Assembly (NCBI GenBank): GCA_014238595.1
Contig: JABAAV010000026.1
Span: 1-16,940, forward strand
DNA from: Myxococcales bacterium
GTDB lineage: Bacteria > Myxococcota_A > Polyangia > Haliangiales > J016
Length of the DNA: 16,940 nt
Direction: 5' to 3'
Shown here: positions 1 through 9,082 of the stretch, piece by piece
Layout of the letters: every line of letters begins with the position of its first letter
Position numbering within the stretch: position 1 is the first letter of the stretch
Notes under the pieces: generated by a model
Told to the model about the DNA's origin: nothing
The model's database searches: none
What the model saw: the letters and a program-made list of their open reading frames with translations, nothing else
Program-made: the position numbers and the translations under genes

Positions 1-1914
1 ATTGACACGGTAGCGTGGTGGAGAATGTGGATCGACTTTAAGATATTTAAGTGCTTGTTTTGGTCTGGTTTTTGTACACCATGATTGACCCACGGAAAGA
101 AAGAAGAGTTGATCTTGTGTCAATCCTTCTACAGTGTTTGTTGATTCTTTCAAATCTTGATAGGCATCATAAGCAAGTTTAACCCCTGCAATATCCGCGA
201 TATTTTCTCCCAGTGTTAATTGTCCGTTAATGTTAGCATGAGGGAGAACTTCATAGGCTGAATATTGTTTTGCTACACATTGTGTTTTCTTTTTAAATCG
301 TTGGCTGACTTTTTTATTCCACCAATTATTTAATGCCCCATATCCATCAAATTGTGCACCTGAATCATCAAAGGCATGGATCAATTCATGACCAATAATC
401 ATGCCAATGCCACCCATATTAACAGCGAAAGGTGCACCGTTTGTATACAGTGGTGATTGTAAAATGCCTGCAGGATAGACCATATGATTTTTTAACGGGT
501 GATAATAAGCATTGACGATTGCAGGACTCATGACCCACTCATTACGATTGGTTGGTTTTCCTACTTTGTTCAATGATTGTTCAAGATAAAATCGTCGTGC
601 TGAAAGCGTGGACGCAACATAATTATTAGGATTGATTGAAAATGCGTTAGATTGCCATTGATCAGGATAACCAATCAAAAATTCTAAGAGTTCCTGTTTA
701 GCCAATGCTGCATTTTTTGTTGCATCATCCATCCATGCATAAGATTTGATATGCTCCGAGAAAGATTCTCCAATAGCATGTATCATATCAATGACGTTTT
801 GTTTTGCTTGTTTTGAAAACACTTCATCAACAAAAATCTTTCCAACATAATCTGGCATAGCACCGATCGTTGCACTGACACATTGTTTCCATCGAACACG
901 CATTTTAGGTTGTCCACTAATAATGGTTTGTAAACGAAAGGTTTCTTCAGCAAATCGTTTTGGCAAGCTTGAAGCCGTGCTATGGAACAAATGCCATTTC
1001 ATATAATGCTTCCATGCCGTCACTGAATAAGATGTAAGCAGTTTGTTTAATCCTTTGAAATAGTTGGGTGCATCAATACTAATCATCTGTATGTTTGGAA
1101 AACCCAATGTTGAGAAATAAATATCCCAATTGATCATAGAAATTATGGTTGGCAATCCTTGTCTATCAATACGATTATACACACCATGTGGATCACGAAG
1201 TTCCACAGCAGTTTTTGAAATTTTCGCGAGGTTTTTTTCAATAGACAGAACATTTGATGCTGCTTGAGTCGTGTTTTTTAAAGGCATTTTTCCAAGAAGA
1301 AACATGTTTTTGAGATGTTTCTTGTATTTATTACGGATATCTTTAAATTGAGAATCTAAATAATAATCACGATTTGGAAGACCTAATCCTTTTTGAGATA
1401 GATAGGCGATCGTTATTTTTGTATCTTTAAAATCTTGTTCAGAATCTACAGTAAACAACACTGGAATACCGTAACGATGCAATGTCGCAAGTGCTTTTGT
1501 AATATCGGATTTGTTTTTGACGCTATTAATAATATCTAAAAGAGGAACAATGCCCGAAATGTTTGCGCGTTCAATGGAAGTTTCATCCATGCACGCATTA
1601 TAATAACGATGTATTGCTTTTGAAACCGGTGACATTGACGGAGGTGTTTCAAGTAGTTGTTTCAACAAAAGCTCATTGCGTTTTCCTATTTCACTGAAAC
1701 TTCGTCCCCAACGTGAACGATCTTCAGGGATTTCTGTTTGATTAAGCCAATTACCACATGCAAATTCATAAAAATCATCACAGGGATTAACAGCCTGATT
1801 CATCGCACTTTTTGAAAGACCGATAGATTCTAATGAAAGGTCATTAGACAACGTTTGTTTTGATGGTGTGCAAGAAAGAAGACAACACAGTAATAATAAA
1901 ATAAATGTTTTCAT
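1..1914 (-). CDS. M13 family zinc metallopeptidase (neprilysin/PepO-like), lipoprotein, C-terminus cut by window edge
   Basis: The reading frame is open from ATG at 1914 to the window edge: 638 codons, no stop. M13 peptidases (neprilysin, PepO) are usually about 650-700 residues, so only the last few dozen are missing. The N-terminus (MKTFILLLLCCLLSC) is a lipoprotein signal peptide with lipobox LLSC and lipidated Cys15, so the enzyme should be membrane-anchored outside the cytoplasm. The family marker NPCDDFYEFACGNW follows. The zinc site is HELIH at residues 509-513, with the third ligand in ENIAD (Glu570); both match the M13 arrangement, although the usual Thr in HELTH is Ile here. Upstream lie NAYYHP and VYPAGILQ, and the last visible motif is VDPHSPPRYRVN, close to the normal C-terminus. 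The start overlaps the menE stop by 4 nt (ATGA) and has its own strong ribosome binding site. The substrate is unknown; family members degrade peptides. Its link to menaquinone is positional only. Confidence 0.93.
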   Translation of the reverse strand, partial: MKTFILLLLCCLLSCTPSKQTLSNDLSLESIGLSKSAMNQAVNPCDDFYEFACGNWLNQTEIPEDRSRWGRSFSEIGKRNELLLKQLLETPPSMSPVSKAIHRYYNACMDETSIERANISGIVPLLDIINSVKNKSDITKALATLHRYGIPVLFTVDSEQDFKDTKITIAYLSQKGLGLPNRDYYLDSQFKDIRNKYKKHLKNMFLLGKMPLKNTTQAASNVLSIEKNLAKISKTAVELRDPHGVYNRIDRQGLPTIISMINWDIYFSTLGFPNIQMISIDAPNYFKGLNKLLTSYSVTAWKHYMKWHLFHSTASSLPKRFAEETFRLQTIISGQPKMRVRWKQCVSATIGAMPDYVGKIFVDEVFSKQAKQNVIDMIHAIGESFSEHIKSYAWMDDATKNAALAKQELLEFLIGYPDQWQSNAFSINPNNYVASTLSARRFYLEQSLNKVGKPTNRNEWVMSPAIVNAYYHPLKNHMVYPAGILQSPLYTNGAPFAVNMGGIGMIIGHELIHAFDDSGAQFDGYGALNNWWNKKVSQRFKKKTQCVAKQYSAYEVLPHANINGQLTLGENIADIAGVKLAYDAYQDLKESTNTVEGLTQDQLFFLSVGQSWCTKTRPKQALKYLKVDPHSPPRYRVN

Positions 1915-3284
1915 GATAACCCTTTATAAAAATTATCCCAAGGAGTGAGTCTTGAAATAGCTTGTTCTTTAAGCTCTCTTTCTCTGACTTTGCCCACAGG
2001 AGTTTTAGGAAAACGCTTCAAAGCGCAAAAAAGTCTTGGTTGTTTATATGATGTTAAATTGTTTTTTATATGTTGATGAAATGTGTGCAGTGTCTGTGTT
2101 TGATCAGAAAGAACCATGGCAACAGCAAGGCGGTTTCCCATGATCTCATCAGGAACACCAAAGAGAAATGCTTCTTTGATGGCGGGATGATTTAGCAAAA
2201 CAGGTTCTACTTCTGTTGGATGAACATTAGAGCCTGAGGTGATGATTGATCGTCCTGCTCGTCCTTGCACATGTAAATTCCCTTGTTCATCAATGTGACC
2301 TAAATCATTAGTCGAAAACCATCCGTCATCATCAATGGGTGATGGATGAGGTGCTGTATAACCCAACATAACGGATGGACCACGAAGATAAATGAGGTTG
2401 TTTTTGATTTTTACTTCAGTGCCTTTGAATGCTTTGCCTGAACCAAGCGATGGGTCATAAGGCGTTGGATATTCATGAGCGATGACATGGGAACATGTTT
2501 CTGTCATGCCATAGACAGGAACCAAAGGCAGATGTTTAGCTTGATCGAGCAATTTTTTTTCACAAGGGGCACCACCAAATAAAATAGCACGAAGCGTCGG
2601 TGGTTTTGGAATGTCAAGAAATGGATAAATCATTGACGGGACTGCAGACGTTAATGTTCCTTGATGATGATTGATCGTGGCAATGATATTTGCAAAATCA
2701 GAAAGAATAATACAGGTTTTTGCAAACATGGTGCGTATTACAATTGATAATCCACTGATATGACCTAAAGGCACGGCACAAACCCAACGATCATTGTCAA
2801 AAGATTTGATATTAGCCAGAGAATTTTTGGCAGAATAGTGACAGTTTTGACGACTTAACATGACCCCCTTAGGGTCACCTGTTGTTGATGATGTATAAAC
2901 AATCACTCCACAAACATTGTGATCAATAAAAGATGGAAAATCTTCAAACGGGGTTTCGTCAATAAAAGATAAAGGCGTGTCTATGACCAGCCAATGAGGA
3001 TTGGTTTGTTGAATTTTTTGTCGTTCAGGTAATGTCAATTTGTGAGCTACCCATGCTGCAGGAACACCAAGCTCCCAAAGTGCATACCATGTGATAATTG
3101 TTTCTACGTTGTCATGTCCTGTAAGAAACACAGGTTGTGGGTTGTTAGGGTCAACACCTTTGTTAAGCAACGCAGTGGCTGCCTTTTTTATCAGTGTAAT
3201 AATCGTACGATAAGAATATGATTTGCCATTGGCAATCAGTCCGATACGATCAAGAGGAGGATTATCAAAAAGCGAGAAAGGCAT
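1911..3284 (-). CDS. menE: o-Succinylbenzoate-CoA ligase (MenE)
   Basis: This 457-residue acyl-adenylate-forming enzyme should activate o-succinylbenzoate with ATP and attach CoA, giving the MenB substrate. Visible ANL-superfamily motifs are the P-loop TSSTTGDPKG (131-140), VYGMTET (257-263), GWFSTNDLG with the ribose-binding Asp327, and the C-terminal catalytic lysine in TPVGKVRERELKE (Lys432). The A8 hinge motif reads GRAGRSIITSGSN (341-353). Family members normally have an Asp (for example GRxDD or GRRSD) where Gly344-Arg345 stand here, which is unusual. ANL enzymes share these motifs, so the MenE assignment rests on its place directly after menC in a menaquinone operon and on its short length. 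ATG at 3284 overlaps the end of menC by 20 nt; no clear Shine-Dalgarno sequence is seen. The stop overlaps the start of the M13 peptidase gene. Confidence 0.92.
   Translation of the reverse strand: MPFSLFDNPPLDRIGLIANGKSYSYRTIITLIKKAATALLNKGVDPNNPQPVFLTGHDNVETIITWYALWELGVPAAWVAHKLTLPERQKIQQTNPHWLVIDTPLSFIDETPFEDFPSFIDHNVCGVIVYTSSTTGDPKGVMLSRQNCHYSAKNSLANIKSFDNDRWVCAVPLGHISGLSIVIRTMFAKTCIILSDFANIIATINHHQGTLTSAVPSMIYPFLDIPKPPTLRAILFGGAPCEKKLLDQAKHLPLVPVYGMTETCSHVIAHEYPTPYDPSLGSGKAFKGTEVKIKNNLIYLRGPSVMLGYTAPHPSPIDDDGWFSTNDLGHIDEQGNLHVQGRAGRSIITSGSNVHPTEVEPVLLNHPAIKEAFLFGVPDEIMGNRLAVAMVLSDQTQTLHTFHQHIKNNLTSYKQPRLFCALKRFPKTPVGKVRERELKEQAISRLTPWDNFYKGLS
1915..1925 (-). promoter_or_regulatory. Strong ribosome binding site of the M13 peptidase gene
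   Basis: Read on the minus strand, AAAGGG (1920-1925) lies 5 nt before ATG at 1914, inside the end of menE. Most genes of this operon have no clear Shine-Dalgarno sequence. Independent, efficient initiation is therefore likely here despite the 4-nt overlap with menE. Confidence 0.6.
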
Positions 3285-4308
3285 GGTTATTGGTGATGTA
3301 CGGAAGGCTGCCGGAATTTAATGCATCATGGGGAGCAAGTCCACAAGCTCTATGGCTGTTTATTAATAAAGCAAGATATGCTGTGATTGTCATACCTAAA
3401 GGACTCTCAAAGAGATGTGACATCACGATATCAACATGATGTTGCTGTGCCATAACGGCCAGATCTAATGTGTTAAATAAGCCTAGGCGCATAGGTTTTA
3501 GGATGGCAATTGGAAAATGAGACAAAAGCGCATCACGATGGGAAGGATCATTGTATAAGCTTTCATCAACAGCAATCGGAATAGGCTGTTCCTTAAGGGA
3601 TAGAAGATTCTGGGAAGAAACAGGCTGTTCAATATATTCAATAGGATATGTGACCAGTTGAGAAATGTATTGATCGACTTGATTGATATTCCATGCACCA
3701 TTGACATCAAGTCGCAATGATAAGGGTGTGTCATTGTATTTCGAAAAACTGTCAATAAGAAGATTGATGCGTTGTTTGTCTTGCTCAAAAGACAATGCTC
3801 CTATTTTTAATTTAATGGTTGCAATATTACGTTTTGCAATCATATAGGTTTGTTGAATGAGTTCATCATTATTTGAAGTCGAAATGACGGCAGCAAGTGG
3901 TAACTGTTTGTGTTTCGGTTCGCCTAAACATGCTGTGAATGATTGTTGAGTATGTTGTCGATATAAATCAACGAGTGCTGTTTCGAAAGCAAATAATGCC
4001 GAAGGGCAATTCGAAGATATTGTTGTTTCATCAACGATGGTTTTAATTTGTTGTCGTAAGGGACGATATGTGTCAATAGATAATGTTTTATTGGGTGAGA
4101 TTTTAGACAAATGATGATGACATTCTTCAAAAGTTTCTGTTGAATAATTAGGTAACGGTGCTGCTTCACCTTTACCCTGATAGCCATGGTTATCTGTTAA
4201 GGTGAGGATTATCCCTCGACGTGTATTCCATGTGTGATGAGAGGTGACGAGTGAGAACTTCTGGCTGTAGATTGTTATGGATGCTTCTGTAATGGAAAAG
4301 GCAGTCAT
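3265..4308 (-). CDS. menC: o-Succinylbenzoate synthase (MenC)
   Basis: This 347-residue enolase-superfamily enzyme should dehydrate SHCHC to o-succinylbenzoate in the cytoplasm. The muconate-lactonizing subgroup signature is complete: catalytic Lys166 and Lys168 in IKLKIG; metal ligands Asp201 (LDVNGAW), Glu227 (YIEQPV) and Asp248 (AVDES); and the second catalytic lysine Lys271 in ILKPMRLG. The C-terminal CGLAPHDAL segment also fits the family. Some relatives act as N-succinylamino acid racemases, but the flanking menA and menE make the menaquinone role far more likely. The start (ATG, 4308) is one base after the menA stop, and the 3' end overlaps menE by 20 nt, so translation is probably coupled. 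Confidence 0.95.
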   Translation of the reverse strand: MTAFSITEASITIYSQKFSLVTSHHTWNTRRGIILTLTDNHGYQGKGEAAPLPNYSTETFEECHHHLSKISPNKTLSIDTYRPLRQQIKTIVDETTISSNCPSALFAFETALVDLYRQHTQQSFTACLGEPKHKQLPLAAVISTSNNDELIQQTYMIAKRNIATIKLKIGALSFEQDKQRINLLIDSFSKYNDTPLSLRLDVNGAWNINQVDQYISQLVTYPIEYIEQPVSSQNLLSLKEQPIPIAVDESLYNDPSHRDALLSHFPIAILKPMRLGLFNTLDLAVMAQQHHVDIVMSHLFESPLGMTITAYLALLINSHRACGLAPHDALNSGSLPYITNNHAFLAF

Positions 4309-4309
4309 T

Positions 4310-5212
4310 TTATTTGTTAATCACAAAGCCTAATGCCAATAAAACTCCATATAACAACAGAAGCTTTGCTGCAGCACGGAGTTGTTGATTCATTGCTTTT
4401 GATGGTTCTTGATTCCATAACGTTGCGATCATGACATGTGCTTTGGGATATGAAAGTAGTGGCAATAAAATAAATATGTTTAATGAATATTGAAACTTCA
4501 AAACAACAGGAATGACATAAGCAGTCAAGATAAGTATGACAAGTTCAATACAAATATTTCGATGCCCTAGGTAAACAGCAAGTGTTTTTTTCCCCGCAGC
4601 TTTATCGGTAATGCGATCACGAAGATTATTGATGATAAGAATACTTGTTGCTAAACAGCCAATAGGTATTGCTGCCCATAAAGCCAACGGAGAGAGCTGT
4701 TGAATTTGAACATAATGAGTGCCACAAACAGCCACAAAACCAAAAAACACAAAAACAAATGGATCGCCTAATTTATGATATCCAAGAGGATAAGGGCCTG
4801 CAGTGTATGCCCAGCCTGCGAGCATCGACGCTATGCCTATAATGAGAATAGGCATTCCTGCCTTGTTAATTAAATACAAGCCACATAATACAGCAATAAT
4901 AAAGACAACAACGGTTGCTGTTTTTAATTGTTTGACAGAAAGCAATTTCGCTTGTGCCGTGCGCAGCGATCCAAGTCTATCTTTAGTATCGGCACCATGT
5001 TCAAAATCAGCGAAATCATTGATAAAATTCGTGCCGATTTGAATGGCTAATGCGCCTATCAATGTGATGAACGTTGCAATCCATGCGATACTTTGCTCAT
5101 AATAGGCAATGGATGTTCCAACAATAATGGGAGTTAATCCTACAATTAATGTTGATGGACGGCATGCGATGAGAAACGCTTTTGCCGATCCTGGTTTGAT
5201 ATCACATGTCAT
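4310..5212 (-). CDS. menA: 1,4-Dihydroxy-2-naphthoate polyprenyltransferase (MenA)
   Basis: This 300-residue integral membrane prenyltransferase of the UbiA superfamily should join the long isoprenoid tail to 1,4-dihydroxy-2-naphthoate, giving demethylmenaquinone. Both Asp-rich, Mg-diphosphate-binding motifs are present: NFINDFADFEHGADT (62-76) and NNLRDRITDKAAGKKTLAV (195-213), with PYPLGYHKLGDPFVFVFFG between them, typical of MenA rather than UbiA. Several hydrophobic stretches (for example around 44-62, 100-115, 121-138, 152-164, 221-240 and 284-298) suggest the usual eight or nine membrane helices. The start ATG overlaps the menB stop (ATGA, 5209-5212), and menC starts one base after the menA stop. 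The prenyl donor is probably made by the polyprenyl synthase encoded first in the operon. Confidence 0.96.
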   Translation of the reverse strand: MTCDIKPGSAKAFLIACRPSTLIVGLTPIIVGTSIAYYEQSIAWIATFITLIGALAIQIGTNFINDFADFEHGADTKDRLGSLRTAQAKLLSVKQLKTATVVVFIIAVLCGLYLINKAGMPILIIGIASMLAGWAYTAGPYPLGYHKLGDPFVFVFFGFVAVCGTHYVQIQQLSPLALWAAIPIGCLATSILIINNLRDRITDKAAGKKTLAVYLGHRNICIELVILILTAYVIPVVLKFQYSLNIFILLPLLSYPKAHVMIATLWNQEPSKAMNQQLRAAAKLLLLYGVLLALGFVINK

Positions 5213-6039
5213 GGATATCTATTAAATTTGGAAAAATCTGGTGGGCGCTTTTCCAAGAAAGCATTTTTGCCTTCTTGACCTTCTTCAGTCATGTAAAAAA
5301 GTAATGTTGCATTTCCAGCGAGCTCTTGTAAGCCTGCTTGTCCATCACAATCGGCATTCAATGAAGCTTTGAGACAACGCAAAGCCAAAGGACTGTTCTG
5401 CAAGATTTCGCGACACCATAATATTGTTTCTTCTTCGAGTTTTTTTAAAGGAACAACTGTATTAACAAGACCCATATCTAATGCCTGTTGAGCATTATAT
5501 TGACGACATAGAAACCAAATTTCACGTGCTTTTTTTTGTCCAACAATACGTGCCATATATGATGCGCCAAAACCACCATCAAAACTTCCAACTTTAGGGC
5601 CTGTTTGTCCAAAGATTGCATTATCAGCAGCAATGGTCAGATCACAGATCAAATGAAGTACATGACCTCCACCAATGGCATATCCTGCAACCATGGCAAT
5701 GACCGGTTTAGGCAATGTACGTATTTGTCGTTGTAAATCTAAAACATTAAGTCGTGGTGTTCCGCAATTGTCACGATATCCGGCTTCTTCACGGATGCGT
5801 TGATCTCCACCTGAAGAAAATGCTTCTGTGCCTTCACCTGTTAAAATGACGACACCAATCTGATTGTCATCACGTGCTGTGTCAAAGGCGTGTTTGAGTT
5901 CTTCAATGGTTTGTGGCCGAAAAGCGTTCCGTACTTTCGGACGATTCATCGTCAATTTACAAATACCATCATTGGAAATGTCATAAAAGATATCGTCATA
6001 TCCTTGATCGATACGTGACCATTCAATTTTATTATTCAT
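5209..6039 (-). CDS. menB: 1,4-Dihydroxy-2-naphthoyl-CoA synthase (MenB)
   Basis: This 276-residue crotonase-fold enzyme should perform the Dieckmann-type ring closure of o-succinylbenzoyl-CoA to DHNA-CoA. Key stretches are SSGGDQRIREEAGY (75-88, oxyanion and substrate loop), VAGYAIGGGHVLHLICDL (117-134), QTGPKVGSFDGGFG (145-158) and the C-terminal KRPPDFSKF (264-272). Gln145 and Gly147 in QTG are the pattern of type I MenB enzymes, which bind bicarbonate as catalytic base (established for the E. coli enzyme); type II enzymes carry an Asp at the Gly position. Length and motifs are normal. It lies 32 nt after menD and has a good ribosome binding site, so it may be translated independently of menD. 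Confidence 0.97.
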   Translation of the reverse strand: MNNKIEWSRIDQGYDDIFYDISNDGICKLTMNRPKVRNAFRPQTIEELKHAFDTARDDNQIGVVILTGEGTEAFSSGGDQRIREEAGYRDNCGTPRLNVLDLQRQIRTLPKPVIAMVAGYAIGGGHVLHLICDLTIAADNAIFGQTGPKVGSFDGGFGASYMARIVGQKKAREIWFLCRQYNAQQALDMGLVNTVVPLKKLEEETILWCREILQNSPLALRCLKASLNADCDGQAGLQELAGNATLLFYMTEEGQEGKNAFLEKRPPDFSKFNRYP

Positions 6040-6043
6040 GATG

Positions 6044-6050
6044 CTCCTCT
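6044..6050 (-). promoter_or_regulatory. Ribosome binding site of menB
   Basis: On the minus strand, AGAGGAG ends 4 nt before the menB ATG (6039). It lies in the 32-nt menD-menB gap, one of only two real gaps within the operon, and fixes the menB start. Confidence 0.65.
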
Positions 6051-6071
6051 TATGGATTTATAGAGATGTTG

Positions 6072-7811
6072 TCAATAGGGCTGTAGATTTTCTACAGCCT
6101 CTTGTATTTGTGTATAAATAGGTGAAGTATTTGTGGATACTTTTGCATGAATAATTGAACATCCTGCTTGTTGCAGGTGTTTTTTGAGGTTTTTGTGTAG
6201 ATTCTGTTGATTGTCTACATAGGTATAGGGAATATCAAATAATTTACCAACATGATTGAGGTTGATGTTTGGATTAGTTAACCATAAATGCTTGTCGTTT
6301 TTTAAAGCAGTGGCAATGGGTAAATGTTCGAAGATACGTCCACCTTGATTATCAATAACCACAATACAGTACGGTGTTGATAACTCTTTTGTTGTCATCA
6401 GTGCTGTAAGATCATGAAGAAAACTAACATCGCCTACAAGTAAAACGACTGGTACATTACTTTTACTTGCGGCACCTGCTGCTCCTGCAACGAGTCCATC
6501 AATACCGTTGACACCACGTTGTGACCATACATCAAATGTGTTTTGTGTATTTGCCATATCGATAGCACGGATTGGAAGACTGTTACCTAGTGCCAAGATA
6601 GTATTACGAGGGATATTGTTGATAACTATTTGTGCAATGGTTACATCACACAATGAAGCATCATTAAGAGTTTCTGCACAAATAGGATCGCTTTGCCCTA
6701 TAAAATCGCGCCAAGGTTTACGCATAGAATCATCAACAGGTGTCTGTGCTAAACGATCAGAAATAGGATCAATCACCGATGCAATGTCACATCGAAAAAG
6801 CTGTGTTGCTTGATGATGAGGGGTGTGCCATCCGTAGGGTGATAATCCATAATGGATTGTTTGTGATTGTTGTCGATGCCAGTTTCGATATCCTGTAGAG
6901 ACAGGTGCGCTGCCTAGCTGAATAATGCATCCAATCTTTTGTGTTTGAAATATCTTGCTACGAACTAAAGCATCAAAGCTATGACAAAGAGTGATGTTAT
7001 TGGGTTTTTCGCAGAAACGGAATTGACTTGTAGCCTCTGCAAAAACAGGAAACCCTGTTGCCTGTGCAAATCGCCACAAAGATGCTCGAAGTTGTTTTTG
7101 AGCAATAGGTTGTGGACCACAAACGATTAGACCTTGATTTGATGATCGGATTGTCTCATAAAGTACATTAAGATTGTTTGTATCAGGCGATGTTTTGTAG
7201 ACAATCGGTTTGGGTAATGGTTGTTTGTAAAGAGTTTCAACCAAAGATGTCAGTTTTGCATCGGTGGTTTGATCAGGTTCTAATGGCTTTCGAAAAGCTA
7301 TGTTGATATGAACAGGGCCAGGGGTGGGATGTTTTGAGATATGTACCGCTTGTGCTCCGTTATACTGAATTGCTTTGAGTGCATCAGGATTAGCATCGGC
7401 AACAGGAATATTACAAGTCCATCGCACATGTGCCCCATAAAGATTTGATTGTTCTATCGTTTGAGGCATACCAGCGTGATGATTTTCAAAAGGATGATCT
7501 GCTGTGACAATAATGAGTGGAGTAAATGAATAGGATGCTTCTAATACAGCGGGAAGATAATGTGCACCAGCTGTTCCTGAGGTACATAAAAGAACTGTTG
7601 GTGTTTGTGTCGTTTTTGCTTGTCCCAAAGCAAAAAAAGCAGCAGAGCGCTCATCAATGATAGAATGACATGTTAACGATGATTGAGAAGCTGCTATAAC
7701 TAATGCTGTTGATCGAGATCCAGGGCTTATTACAATATCTTGTACCCCTGCATGGATAAGACCATTAACAAATAATGAGGCATATTGGCTTTGTAAATAA
7801 GCAAAGGTCAT
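6072..7811 (-). CDS. menD: SEPHCHC synthase (MenD), thiamine-diphosphate enzyme
   Basis: This 579-residue enzyme should condense isochorismate with 2-oxoglutarate (with CO2 loss) to SEPHCHC, the first committed step of classical menaquinone synthesis. The three-domain ThDP fold is evident. The N-terminal domain has VISPGSRSTALVIAA (27-41) and the cofactor-activating Glu54 in IIDERSAAFF. LCTSGTAGAHYLPAVLEASY (75-94) follows. The C-terminal domain has SQRGVNGIDG (430-439) and the Mg-ThDP motif starting at GDVSFLHDL (460-468) and ending with Asn488 in VVIDNQGGRIFEHLP. Length is normal for the family. The ATG overlaps the menF stop (ATGA, 7808-7811), so the isochorismate-making and isochorismate-using enzymes are translationally coupled. 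Confidence 0.97.
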   Translation of the reverse strand: MTFAYLQSQYASLFVNGLIHAGVQDIVISPGSRSTALVIAASQSSLTCHSIIDERSAAFFALGQAKTTQTPTVLLCTSGTAGAHYLPAVLEASYSFTPLIIVTADHPFENHHAGMPQTIEQSNLYGAHVRWTCNIPVADANPDALKAIQYNGAQAVHISKHPTPGPVHINIAFRKPLEPDQTTDAKLTSLVETLYKQPLPKPIVYKTSPDTNNLNVLYETIRSSNQGLIVCGPQPIAQKQLRASLWRFAQATGFPVFAEATSQFRFCEKPNNITLCHSFDALVRSKIFQTQKIGCIIQLGSAPVSTGYRNWHRQQSQTIHYGLSPYGWHTPHHQATQLFRCDIASVIDPISDRLAQTPVDDSMRKPWRDFIGQSDPICAETLNDASLCDVTIAQIVINNIPRNTILALGNSLPIRAIDMANTQNTFDVWSQRGVNGIDGLVAGAAGAASKSNVPVVLLVGDVSFLHDLTALMTTKELSTPYCIVVIDNQGGRIFEHLPIATALKNDKHLWLTNPNINLNHVGKLFDIPYTYVDNQQNLHKNLKKHLQQAGCSIIHAKVSTNTSPIYTQIQEAVENLQPY

Positions 7812-9082
7812 GAGATTCCTATGGATGACAAGATGTTTTTCTGTTTGGTTAACAATTCATTATACTCTGTGTCAGGATCTGAATTTTGTACAATACCGGC
7901 ACCGAGATATAAAGAAATCTGGTCATTTATAAGTAACCCAGAACGAATAGCTACTGCGAATGTTCCATCACCATTGGAATCAAACCACCCTATAGGTGCA
8001 GCATACCATCCACGTTGTATGGCTTCATAAGAGGCAATCCAATCCAGTGCAATCTGTTGAGGACTGCCAGCTACAGCAGGCGTTGGATGCAGTGCTTGTA
8101 CCAAGGCAAGAATAGAGATGTTTTTTGAAAGCGTTCCTACGATTGGTGTTTGTAAATGTGTGATATGAGGCAAGCAACGAAGACGTGGTGTTTCAGGTAT
8201 ATCCAACTTATGACATAATGGTCGAAGCGTTCTTTCGATTGCATCAATAACTAACTGATGTTCATGACGATCTTTTTGACTGTTCTGTAAGTTTGTTGAT
8301 GTTTGTGTTGTTGGCAATGAACCTGCCAATGCTTCGGTGAAGATAGTATTTTGTTGTTTTCGAATTAAAGTTTCAGGGGATGCTCCTAAAAACGTATTGT
8401 GTCCGATTGTGAAAGAAAATCGATAGACATCGTGATTTGCTTGGTCAAGATGACAAAACAAATCAGTTGGATGAGGCGTAGGTTCTATGGTGAGATCTTG
8501 GATTACTGCGGCTACAATTTTTTGGCAGTGTTTTTTCTGTATTTTTTCTAAAATCAACGCGAGTGTTTTATTCCATGACGCTTGATCAATCATGGTTGAG
8601 GATTGAACCTTATACTCAGACAAAGGTGTGATTGTATTGCTTAACAATTCATCAATGCGATGAAATTCTTGTTCTAAAGAAATACATTCTTGTTGAGGTG
8701 CTGTTATCCAAAGATAGGCATGTTCTTCCCCTGATTTTGCTTCATAACAGATGCGAGGAACAATAAATTGAGCATCTCCAAATTGCTCCCAAGGTTCTTG
8801 GGTTTTAGGTGCAAATGAAAAACCACCAATGAGAGGAATATTCAATGGTGTTTGTTTATCCTGAGCAATCAGAGAGAGAGATTGTGTTTGTTGTTCAATA
8901 CTTGTAAAGCGATCTGAGCCTTGTGCTGTCAATATTGAAGATGTTCCAAAAGCATAAAGATGTTTTTGAGAATCATGCCAGAGAAAACGATGATTGTATT
9001 TTAAAATATCAAAAACTTTAGGTGAAATGACACGGGGGATTTTTTTGCGCAATGCAACAATCGTTTGATCGATATGTTTCAT
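7808..9082 (-). CDS. menF: Isochorismate synthase (MenF)
   Basis: This 424-residue chorismate-utilizing enzyme should isomerize chorismate to isochorismate. I place the start at ATG 9082 because it forms an ATGA overlap with the ubiE stop, as at several other junctions here; the frame also stays open upstream to a TTG at 9115 inside ubiE. Recognizable elements (numbered from the ATG) are the putative water-activating Lys188 in QKIVAAVIQDL, Glu237 in GASPETLI, EALAGSLPTT (250-259), KDRHEHQLVIDAI (270-282), HPTPAVAGSPQQIALDWI (332-349), RGWYAAPIGWFDSNGDGTF (357-375) and LGAGIVQNSDPDTEYNELL (393-411). Lys188 and Glu237 match the spacing of Lys190 and Glu240 of E. coli MenF. The LAR usually following the lysine is absent (AAV instead), a mild divergence. 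Coupling to menD supports the menaquinone rather than a siderophore role. Confidence 0.94.
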   Translation of the reverse strand: MKHIDQTIVALRKKIPRVISPKVFDILKYNHRFLWHDSQKHLYAFGTSSILTAQGSDRFTSIEQQTQSLSLIAQDKQTPLNIPLIGGFSFAPKTQEPWEQFGDAQFIVPRICYEAKSGEEHAYLWITAPQQECISLEQEFHRIDELLSNTITPLSEYKVQSSTMIDQASWNKTLALILEKIQKKHCQKIVAAVIQDLTIEPTPHPTDLFCHLDQANHDVYRFSFTIGHNTFLGASPETLIRKQQNTIFTEALAGSLPTTQTSTNLQNSQKDRHEHQLVIDAIERTLRPLCHKLDIPETPRLRCLPHITHLQTPIVGTLSKNISILALVQALHPTPAVAGSPQQIALDWIASYEAIQRGWYAAPIGWFDSNGDGTFAVAIRSGLLINDQISLYLGAGIVQNSDPDTEYNELLTKQKNILSSIGIS

